From: Verrucomicrobiota bacterium
Lineage (GTDB): Bacteria > Verrucomicrobiota > Kiritimatiellia > B70-G9
Assembly: GCA_003641465.1 (NCBI GenBank)
Contig: QNAJ01000055.1
Coordinates: forward strand, 1 to 7,876
Reading direction: 5' to 3'
Length of the DNA: 7,876 nt
Part shown: positions 1-5,730 of the stretch, one piece after another
How the letters are laid out: every line of letters begins with the position of its first letter
Position numbering within the stretch: the stretch's first letter is position 1
The notes under the pieces: generated by a model
Told to the model about the DNA's origin: nothing
The model's input: the letters and a program-made list of their open reading frames with translations, nothing else
Databases searched by the model: none
Program-made: the position numbers and the translations under genes

Positions 1-384
1 CTCGGACTTCAGATCCTTTGCAGCGGGAGCGAAGAGTCTCCCGGAGTGGGCGGCCTGCACGTGATCCCAATGCAGGTGCGGCGATTCAGGAACCTGCCTC
101 CGGAGATGAAAGTTCCTCATATGGGATGGAATCAGATTCATATAGCGGATTCTTCCTGTGAAATACTAGAGGGAATAAGTAGTGGCGAATTCTTCTATTT
201 CGTGCATTCCTATTATGTCCCAGAAATCCAAAACGGCATGTGTGCCTGGACAGAGTATGGCATCCGGTTCTGTTCGGTATATCACCAGGAAAACCTTTTT
301 GCCGTCCAGTTTCACCCGGAGAGGAGTCACCAGGCCGGTCTCCGGGTCTTAAGCAATTTTGCCGCCATTGCAGAGAGAACGTGA
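1..384 (+). CDS. hisH: Imidazole glycerol phosphate synthase, glutaminase subunit HisH (3' part; 5' end outside window)
   Basis: HisH hydrolyses glutamine and channels the ammonia to HisF, which makes imidazole glycerol phosphate and AICAR in histidine synthesis. The reading frame is open from base 1, giving about 127 residues. It begins LGLQILCSGSEE, the stretch that directly follows the nucleophilic cysteine in class I amidotransferases (G-x-C-L-G-x-Q), so the catalytic Cys lies just upstream of the window. Visible HisH landmarks are KVPHMGWNQ, FVHSYY and, near the C-terminus, QFHPERS, whose His (codon 313-315) and Glu (319-321) complete the Cys-His-Glu triad. The stop TGA overlaps the hisA start by four bases (GTGA), which suggests translational coupling. 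The partner gene hisF is not in the window. The family call is secure; only the N-terminal third is missing. Confidence 0.96.
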   Translation, partial: LGLQILCSGSEESPGVGGLHVIPMQVRRFRNLPPEMKVPHMGWNQIHIADSSCEILEGISSGEFFYFVHSYYVPEIQNGMCAWTEYGIRFCSVYHQENLFAVQFHPERSHQAGLRVLSNFAAIAERT

Positions 385-1112
385 TCGAAATAATCCCAGC
401 GGTTGATATCAAAGACGGCCGCTGCGTCCGTCTGATGCAGGGGCGTGCAGATGAAGTCCGGGTTTACTCGGCGGATCCGGTCGCCGCTGCACACCGCTGG
501 GAGAGGGAAGGAGCGCAAATGATTCATGTCGTGGATCTGGATGGTGCCTTTTCGGGAAGACCGGTGAACCGCGAAATCGTGCAGGCCATCATCAAGGCCG
601 TATCGGTACCTGTCCAGGTCGGCGGCGGACTGCGCCAGGAGGATGATATTGAAGACATGCTTGCACTGGGCGCTGCCCGCGTCGTGTTGGGCACCCGGGC
701 CATTCGGGACCCGGCTTGGCTGGACGCCGTGGTAAAACGATGGGGCGATGCCATAGTCGTAGGCTTGGACGCGCGCGGGGGCAGACTGCACACTCAGGGG
801 TGGCGGCATGCCGAGACAATCAGTTTGGTAGATTTCGCCCGCCGTATCGAGGACTGTGGCGTCCAAACCGTTATCTATACCGACGTGAGTCGGGATGGGA
901 CACGCAGCGGGCCGGATCTGGAAGGGGTAGGGAGGTTATGTGATACTGTACGAATGAGGGTAATTGCTTCCGGCGGTATCGGTTCCTGTGAAGATGTCGC
1001 CAAGCTGAGGGATCTGCGGCGGGAAAATCTGACCGGAGTGATTGTGGGAAGGGCTCTTTATGAGGGCAATGTGACTCTGGCAAGACTGAAGGAGGTAGTC
1101 AGTGGCAACTGA
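381..1112 (+). CDS. hisA: 1-(5-phosphoribosyl)-5-[(5-phosphoribosylamino)methylideneamino]imidazole-4-carboxamide isomerase HisA
   Basis: HisA is the cytosolic (beta/alpha)8 isomerase that converts ProFAR to PRFAR, the substrate of the HisH/HisF synthase. The 243-residue length is typical. The general acid/base aspartates are present: D9 in PAVDIKDG and D130 in GLDARGG, with T167-D168 in YTDVSRDGT. Phosphate-binding loops are GGGLR (81-85), ASGGIGS (196-202) and VGRALYEG (222-229). The half-barrel repeat of this family is visible in these paired loops. The frame stays open upstream to 240, but the GTG at 381 gives the normal N-terminus MIEIIPAVDI and overlaps the hisH stop by four bases, so this start was chosen. 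Ribosome binding upstream is weak (an AGAGAG stretch), in line with coupling to hisH. No TrpF-like bifunctional (PriA) feature is evident. Confidence 0.97.
   Translation: MIEIIPAVDIKDGRCVRLMQGRADEVRVYSADPVAAAHRWEREGAQMIHVVDLDGAFSGRPVNREIVQAIIKAVSVPVQVGGGLRQEDDIEDMLALGAARVVLGTRAIRDPAWLDAVVKRWGDAIVVGLDARGGRLHTQGWRHAETISLVDFARRIEDCGVQTVIYTDVSRDGTRSGPDLEGVGRLCDTVRMRVIASGGIGSCEDVAKLRDLRRENLTGVIVGRALYEGNVTLARLKEVVSGN
1091..1095 (+). promoter_or_regulatory. Ribosome binding site for the M16 peptidase gene
   Basis: GGAGG lies six bases before the GTG at 1102. It sits inside the last codons of hisA and decides the start of the next gene, which overlaps hisA by 11 bases. Confidence 0.75.
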
Positions 1113-2412
1113 AGCCGGACATCAGAGGCTGGAACTGCCCTATGATCTGAGCGTACTGCGAAACGGTGTTCGCATAGCCAGTGCGCCGGTGCCGCACGCG
1201 GCCAGTGTTTCGATCGGCGTCTGGGTGGGGGTAGGCGGACGTTATGAGCCGGCCCGCGTAGCGGGAATAAGTCACTTTATCGAACATCTTCTGTTCAAGG
1301 GAACTAAGAGACGCAGTGCCAGAGATATTTCCCGGGAAATCGAGGGACGGGGAGGGTATTTCAATGCGTTCACTGGAGAAGAAGCAACCTGTTACTACGC
1401 AGTGGTCCCCGCTGAACATGCCGTGCGTGTGACCGGCGTTCTGGCAGATATGTACCTCCATCCGCGGTTTGCGGCGGAGGATATCGAACGGGAGCGCGGG
1501 GTAATCATAGAAGAAATCATGATGTACCGGGACCAGCCGTCTCATGTAGTGCTGGAAAAACTCGGACAGATGCTGTGGAGCCATCACCCTCTGGGACGTC
1601 CCCTTATCGGTACCCCGGAAACGGTCAGGAGAATTCGCCGGGAGGATCTCCTGTCATTCAAGAACACCCGTTACGTTCCCGCTAACACGGTCGTCGTCAC
1701 TGCGGGCGCGGTTCGCCACGAGCAGGCGGTGGCCCAGGCCGACAGGCTGTGGGGCCGAATAAGGCCGGCCAGGCGTCCCGCATTCAGGCGGGTCAACCGA
1801 ACCACCGGGCAGCAACGGGCAGAGGTAATCCATCGTGATGTGGAGCAATGTCATCTGGCGGCGGGGTTCCGGGTCTTCGGCCGACATGACATGCGGAGGT
1901 ATGCACTGAAATTGTTGAGTGTCATCCTGGGCGAGAATATGAGTTCCCGTCTCTTCCAATCCATCCGTGAACGGCGTGGCTTGGCGTATTCGATCCATTC
2001 CAGTGTGCGTCTGCTTGAGGAGACTGGAGCGCTGCTGATTACTGCGGGACTTGACCGGAAACGTGCGCTCGAAGGCTGGCGGCTGATTATCAGGGAGTTG
2101 GCCCGGATCATACGCCAGCCAGTAAGCCGGGCGGAACTGGCTCGGGCACGCGACTATACGGTGGGACAACTCAAGATCGGGCTGGAAAGCAGTAGTAGCC
2201 GCATGACATGGATCGGCGAACAGCTTCTGGCTTACAACCGTGTTATGGATCCCAAGGAAGTTGTCGAAGCATACTCGCGGATAACCCCCGATGACATAAT
2301 GGAGGTGGCCCGGTACTGCCTCCGCTCAGGCCGGTTGAGTGTGGCCGCCATCACACCTGACCGCGATCTCAAGGCCGATCATCTTATGGAGGAGGTGTCA
2401 CAAATCGAATGA
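1102..2412 (+). CDS. M16 family zinc metallopeptidase (processing peptidase-like, YmxG/MlpA type)
   Basis: This is a zinc endopeptidase of the inverzincin (M16) family, the group that includes mitochondrial processing peptidase beta and Bacillus YmxG. The 436 residues fit the two-domain, single-motif subfamily B. The inverted zinc motif HxxEH is H58-F-I-E61-H62, followed by LLFKGT. The distal zinc ligand is probably E138 in VIIEEI, 75 residues after H62. The second domain keeps the family's C-terminal R/Y signature around RERRGLAYSI (289-298), preceded by SSRLF. No signal peptide or membrane segment is seen, so it is probably cytosolic. The start is GTG with GGAGG six bases upstream, inside hisA, and the stop overlaps the FHA gene start (ATGA). 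The substrate cannot be read from the sequence; such genes usually sit beside pnp or dut rather than his genes. Confidence 0.94.
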   Translation: MATEAGHQRLELPYDLSVLRNGVRIASAPVPHAASVSIGVWVGVGGRYEPARVAGISHFIEHLLFKGTKRRSARDISREIEGRGGYFNAFTGEEATCYYAVVPAEHAVRVTGVLADMYLHPRFAAEDIERERGVIIEEIMMYRDQPSHVVLEKLGQMLWSHHPLGRPLIGTPETVRRIRREDLLSFKNTRYVPANTVVVTAGAVRHEQAVAQADRLWGRIRPARRPAFRRVNRTTGQQRAEVIHRDVEQCHLAAGFRVFGRHDMRRYALKLLSVILGENMSSRLFQSIRERRGLAYSIHSSVRLLEETGALLITAGLDRKRALEGWRLIIRELARIIRQPVSRAELARARDYTVGQLKIGLESSSSRMTWIGEQLLAYNRVMDPKEVVEAYSRITPDDIMEVARYCLRSGRLSVAAITPDRDLKADHLMEEVSQIE

Positions 2413-3068
2413 GCTGGATAGAGATAGAACGCGGTCAGGGCGGTGTTACCGAACGGGTTGAGGTGGGCGACGGAGTAGTTATCGGGCGCAGCGAAGAGTG
2501 TGATGTCGTTCTGGATGATCCTTCTGTATCCGCCAAGCATGCTTGGATCAGACCGGCAGGCGGGCGGTATGTTATCATCGACTTGCGCAGTACTAACGGC
2601 GTCACTCTGAACGGGCATCCGGTAAACGAGGCGCTGCTGCGGGATGGAGACCGGTTAACCTTCGGCGATGTTGCTGCTGTCTATCGTGATCCACATGACG
2701 CACGCCGTCTGAGCCAACCGGCGGTGCCGGCGGGGGCCGCCTGTCCGCGTTGCGGACACGGGTTCGTCACTTGGGGGTCCTGCTGTCCCGTGTGCGGGCT
2801 GCAGTTTGAGTTCGGAGATACCAGCGGCCGCCACCGTGCAATTGTGCGGGTACTCAGCTCTCTGGCATTTGCAGGGGGCCTGGCAGGTCCCCTGCTTCTC
2901 GGGATCGGGTGGATGCTGGGTATAGTGCTGGGCGTAATGGTGATCTCGGGCTACCGCGACGAGTCTGAAGAACGCGATCTGATAATGGCACGTCGGGGAA
3001 TCCTGCTGGGACTATTCTGGATGGCGGTAGGGGTATGGCTTCTGCAAGTATGCCTGCGCGCCGGTTGA
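2409..3068 (+). CDS. FHA-domain, zinc-ribbon membrane protein of unknown role
   Basis: A 219-residue protein with three parts. Residues 1-95 form a forkhead-associated domain, a phosphothreonine-binding module, with the core motifs G26-R27-S28, S41-x-x-H44 and LRSTNG (59-64). Residues 112-129 hold a zinc ribbon with two CxxC knuckles, C112-x-x-C115 and C126-x-x-C129. Residues about 147-180 and 196-215 are strongly hydrophobic and would make two or three membrane helices, with a charged loop (RDESEERD, 183-190) between them. The FHA domain and ribbon are therefore probably cytosolic and anchored to the inner membrane. The ATG overlaps the peptidase stop by four bases, and GGAGGAGGTG lies at 2388-2397. 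No kinase or phosphatase gene is in the window, so the phosphorylated partner is unknown. The domain calls are firm; the function is not. Confidence 0.9.
   Translation: MSWIEIERGQGGVTERVEVGDGVVIGRSEECDVVLDDPSVSAKHAWIRPAGGRYVIIDLRSTNGVTLNGHPVNEALLRDGDRLTFGDVAAVYRDPHDARRLSQPAVPAGAACPRCGHGFVTWGSCCPVCGLQFEFGDTSGRHRAIVRVLSSLAFAGGLAGPLLLGIGWMLGIVLGVMVISGYRDESEERDLIMARRGILLGLFWMAVGVWLLQVCLRAG
2871..2895. repeat. Strong inverted repeat (hairpin) inside the FHA gene
   Basis: The arms GCAGGGGGCC (2871-2880) and GGTCCCCTGC (2886-2895) pair over ten positions, with one G-T wobble, around a five-base loop TGGCA. It lies in codons for the first hydrophobic segment. No T-run follows it on either strand, so it does not look like a standard terminator. 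Confidence 0.7.
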
Positions 3069-3177
3069 CCGCCGGAGCAGCAATTCATCGGAGAATGCAC
3101 GCCTGACGAAGTGGCGACTCCCCTCCTACTTCAGAAGGACCGGCGCCCTCCCGGCATTCGAGAGCCAGTGGAAACCA

Positions 3178-3672
3178 TCACTTCTTTCTGGCTGTTTCCA
3201 GGTCCCGGAGCAGACTCTCGAGATCGTCCTCGTGTTCAATCTCGTCCTGCAGAATGGAAAGCACCATTCCGTATGTCACCGGATCCTTGGCCTCCACGAG
3301 CTTGAGCAGGCGACTGTATGTGTCAATGGCACACCGTTCTCCTTTGACATTCTGCTCGAGGATTACCGACACATCAGGATCAGTCGGAGACTCATAGCCG
3401 CAATTCGTAGCCGAGCTCCACTGATCGGGAGAGAGCAGGGGCTCACCGCCCAGCTGAATAATACGCCTAGCCAGGATCTCGGCATGCCGGAGCTCATCAG
3501 CAGCGTGCTGATTCAATTCGGCTTCCACCGCACCACGCATCGGACCGGTCACGACTCTGGCGCCGACCCAGTACTGATAATAGGCCAGCCATTCGTCGGC
3601 AAAGGCCTTGTTCAGTTCCTCTATGAGTTGTGCCGGATCTATTCCCAGTATCTCTCTCGCTCGGGTTCCCAT
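3178..3672 (-). CDS. Thioferritin / DPS-like (DPSL) ferritin-superfamily protein
   Basis: A 164-residue four-helix ferritin-like protein, expected to bind a di-iron centre and to help detoxify peroxide or store iron in the cytosol. Likely iron ligands are E27 (ADEWLAYY), E60 and H63 (ADELRHAE), E112 (GERC), and E144/H147 (DEIEHE). Two cysteines, C91 (TNCGY) and C114 (ERCAIDTYS), match the cysteine pair near the ferroxidase site that marks the DPSL/thioferritin group of archaea and anaerobic bacteria and separates it from ordinary Dps and bacterioferritin. The start is ATG at 3672 with GGAGG six bases upstream. The frame runs further to 3810, but that extension is Arg/Cys-rich and unlike the family. 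The gene is alone on its strand, convergent with the FHA gene and divergent from mutL. A general bacterioferritin-like call is the fallback. Confidence 0.9.
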   Translation of the reverse strand: MGTRAREILGIDPAQLIEELNKAFADEWLAYYQYWVGARVVTGPMRGAVEAELNQHAADELRHAEILARRIIQLGGEPLLSPDQWSSATNCGYESPTDPDVSVILEQNVKGERCAIDTYSRLLKLVEAKDPVTYGMVLSILQDEIEHEDDLESLLRDLETARKK

Positions 3673-3676
3673 CCCA

Positions 3677-3683
3677 CACCTCC
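3677..3683 (-). promoter_or_regulatory. Ribosome binding site for the thioferritin gene
   Basis: Read on the minus strand, GGAGGTG lies just before the ATG at 3672, with the GGAGG core six bases away. It decides the start against the longer open frame. Confidence 0.8.
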
Positions 3684-3726
3684 AGTCGTTCGGTGTGCAA
3701 CTTCTGCTTCCCGGCCGACAGTGGCG

Positions 3727-3755
3727 ACGATATCGCGCGGCACCATCACGGTCAA
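3727..3755 (-). promoter_or_regulatory. Candidate sigma-70-type promoter for the thioferritin gene
   Basis: On the minus strand, TTGACC (3755-3750, five of six matches to the -35 consensus) and TATCGT (3732-3727, four of six to the -10) are separated by 17 bases. This predicts a leader of roughly 50 bases before the ATG. It is a consensus match by eye only. Confidence 0.4.
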
Positions 3756-3773
3756 CGAAACATTTCCACATGA

Positions 3774-3813
3774 GATATGACCAATATGGACGCGCGCTCC
3801 GGCATCTCATATC
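3774..3813. repeat. Inverted repeat in the divergent thioferritin/mutL intergenic region
   Basis: GATATGA (3774-3780) and its exact complement TCATATC (3807-3813) are separated by 26 bases. The repeat lies between the predicted thioferritin promoter and the mutL start. It could be an operator, but seven bases at this spacing can arise by chance. Confidence 0.3.
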
Positions 3814-3831
3814 ATTCCTTCGGGTGTTGTG

Positions 3832-5643
3832 ATGGCCCAGGGCGGTTCCAGAATCCGTATTCTGCCGGATGCTGTCGCGAATCAGATAGCTGCCGGCGAA
3901 GTGGTTGAACGACCCGCGTCAGTCCTCAAGGAACTGATTGAGAATGCGCTCGACGCCCGGGCTTCCAATGTTTCTGTGGAACTGGTTGCCGGCGGACGGC
4001 GGTTGATCGTGGTTCAGGATGACGGAATGGGCATGTGCCGCGATGACGTCCTCTTGAGCATCGAACGGCATGCCACCAGTAAGATCCACGATGCCGGTGA
4101 CCTGGCCAGGATTGCCACTATGGGATTCCGCGGAGAGGCCCTGGCCGCTATCTGCTCTGTATCGCGGCTGGAAATTGTCTCCCGAACCCGTTCAGAGCCG
4201 ACAGCCGTGCGCCTCACGGCAAGTGCGGGTAAAATTCTCTCGGTGGAGGAGTGCGGCGCCCCCTGCGGAACCCGCGTCGCGGTACGGGATTTGTTCTTCA
4301 ACGTTCCGGCGCGCCGGAAATTCATGCGCTCCGAGCGGACCGAGGCCGCGCTACTGCGCCAGATGTTTATTGCTTATGCCCTGGCTTTCCCGGAACTAAG
4401 CTTCTCGCTCCGCCTCGATGGAAGGGAGACCTACCGGCTGGCGGCTGTGTCAGGCTTCGCGGAGCGTATCCGGCTTCTCTTCGGAGAAGACTTGTTCCGT
4501 CAGCTATTTTCCGTGACAGCGCAGAAAGGGGACGTGAATATAAGCGGGTACGCCGGGCATCCGGTCCTGTCACGGAGGGATCGGGGAGGCCAGTTTGTTT
4601 TTGTGAATCGTCGGCCGGTTCAATCGCCCCTCCTTGCAGCCATCATACGCGAAGCCTATTCCTCCATCCTGGAAAAGGACCGCCATCCAACTGTGTTTCT
4701 CCATGTCGAGTTACCACCTGAGGAGGTTGACGTAAATGTTCATCCTACCAAGAAGGAAGTTCGATTCCGTCATCCCCAACAGGTACGCGATATTCTGGCC
4801 GTAGCATTGCAGGAGGCGCTCGCCGGATCTCATCCCGGGCGGACTGGTTCCGGTATTACTGTTTCTTTTCCGCGTTCCGCAGGTGGGGGACCCTCATCTT
4901 CAGAACGGCCCACGCCAACCGGTTCTCTCAAGCCCTTTCCCTACGCACGTATTCCGCTGGAAGTCAGCACGCCGGAGTCGGGTTCCACCTCACCTGTGGC
5001 TCAGGCCCCCCCTGATATGCCGTCTTCCGCGCAACCGTCAGAAACAACAGGTACAGCTCCGTGGAAGTGGTTCAGGGTCCTGGGAAGCATTGCCGGCGGC
5101 CGATATGTGGCCATTGAGACCGACCAAGGCCTGGTTCTCATGGACCAACATGCGGCTCACGAGCGTGTGGTGTATGAGGAATTGATGCGCGATTTTTCCA
5201 GCGACCGTCCCTCGATTCAGGGACTGCTTACGCCGGAGACAGTCAGCCTCTCCCCTGCCGACGCAGACAATATACGACGTTCTTTGGCCGTGCTGCGTCG
5301 GATGGGCTTCGATATCGAGGAGTTCGGGGCCGACACGCTCATCATCAACGGACTGCCGGCTATCTTACCCCCCATATCCATACGAACTTTGCTGCTGGAT
5401 GTGGCCTCCGCCCTTCAGGACGCCGGGCGCCGGGCTGCCGAACGTGCGGTTATAGCCGAACTCGTCGCAAAGGCCGCCTGTCGGTCCGCCGTCAGGACTG
5501 GTGAATATCTTTCCGAGCCAGAGATCGAACGGTTAGTAGTCCGCCTTGCGGAAAGCGAGATGCCCTATACCTGTCCCCATGGCCGTCCTACCCTAATTAT
5601 GCTCTCCTTCCGCGAGCTTGACCGCAAGTTCGGCCGCGCCTGA
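3832..5643 (+). CDS. mutL: DNA mismatch repair protein MutL, endonuclease type
   Basis: MutL links mismatch recognition by MutS to strand incision. The 603 residues comprise a GHKL ATPase domain (about 1-330), a Pro/Ser/Thr-rich linker (about 331-410) and a C-terminal dimerisation domain. ATPase landmarks are NQIAAGEVVERPASV (17-31), E34 and N38 in KELIENALDA, DDGMGM (63-68), RHATSKI, GFRGEAL and GTRVAVRDLFFNVPAR. The C-terminal domain carries the nuclease motif DQHAAHERVVYE (438-449), ACRSAVRTG (from 549) and CPHGRP (581-586), the metal-site set of MutL enzymes that nick DNA themselves. Enteric MutL lacks these. QGLLTP (463-468) fits the QxxLxP clamp-binding pattern. The ATG at 3832 is directly preceded by an in-frame GTG, and no clear ribosome binding site is seen. 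mutS is not in the window. Confidence 0.97.
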   Translation: MAQGGSRIRILPDAVANQIAAGEVVERPASVLKELIENALDARASNVSVELVAGGRRLIVVQDDGMGMCRDDVLLSIERHATSKIHDAGDLARIATMGFRGEALAAICSVSRLEIVSRTRSEPTAVRLTASAGKILSVEECGAPCGTRVAVRDLFFNVPARRKFMRSERTEAALLRQMFIAYALAFPELSFSLRLDGRETYRLAAVSGFAERIRLLFGEDLFRQLFSVTAQKGDVNISGYAGHPVLSRRDRGGQFVFVNRRPVQSPLLAAIIREAYSSILEKDRHPTVFLHVELPPEEVDVNVHPTKKEVRFRHPQQVRDILAVALQEALAGSHPGRTGSGITVSFPRSAGGGPSSSERPTPTGSLKPFPYARIPLEVSTPESGSTSPVAQAPPDMPSSAQPSETTGTAPWKWFRVLGSIAGGRYVAIETDQGLVLMDQHAAHERVVYEELMRDFSSDRPSIQGLLTPETVSLSPADADNIRRSLAVLRRMGFDIEEFGADTLIINGLPAILPPISIRTLLLDVASALQDAGRRAAERAVIAELVAKAACRSAVRTGEYLSEPEIERLVVRLAESEMPYTCPHGRPTLIMLSFRELDRKFGRA

Positions 5644-5664
5644 CGGGCGCACAACGCTGCAATC

Positions 5665-5694
5665 TTGACCGACGCCACCGGCTTCAGACATACT
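5665..5694 (+). promoter_or_regulatory. Candidate promoter upstream of the archaemetzincin-like gene
   Basis: TTGACC (5665-5670) and CATACT (5689-5694) are 18 bases apart in the 87-base gap after mutL. They match the sigma-70 boxes at five and four of six positions. This would allow separate transcription of the downstream genes. It is a weak call made by eye. Confidence 0.3.
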
Positions 5695-5715
5695 CCCTGC
5701 GGCCTAAAGCAAATA

Positions 5716-5721
5716 CGGAGG
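5716..5721 (+). promoter_or_regulatory. Ribosome binding site for the archaemetzincin-like gene
   Basis: CGGAGG lies nine bases before the ATG at 5731 and six before the adjacent in-frame GTG at 5728, so either could serve as start. The protein differs by one residue. Confidence 0.7.
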
Positions 5722-5730
5722 CTGTGAGTG

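Noticed and set aside
240..380. Upstream extension of hisA inside hisH
   Set aside because: The extra residues are the hisH sequence read in another frame, and the GTG at 381 gives the canonical HisA N-terminus.
3069..3177. Possible bidirectional terminator between the convergent FHA and thioferritin genes
   Set aside because: Only a five-pair stem (GAAGT/ACTTC, 15-base loop) was found, with no T-run on either strand.
3111..3305. 64-codon open frame across the gap after the FHA gene
   Set aside because: It is Pro/Arg-rich, has no ribosome binding site and overlaps the thioferritin gene end. The 109-base gap holds no gene that can be supported.
3232..3780. 182-codon open frame on the + strand opposite the thioferritin gene
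   Set aside because: It is antisense to a well-supported gene, shows no family motif and has no ribosome binding site. Long antisense frames are expected in GC-rich coding DNA.
3673..3810. Upstream extension of the thioferritin reading frame (46 extra residues)
   Set aside because: The extension is Arg/Cys-rich and unlike ferritin N-termini, while ATG 3672 has a well-placed GGAGG and gives the family's normal length. The predicted promoter also lies inside the extension.
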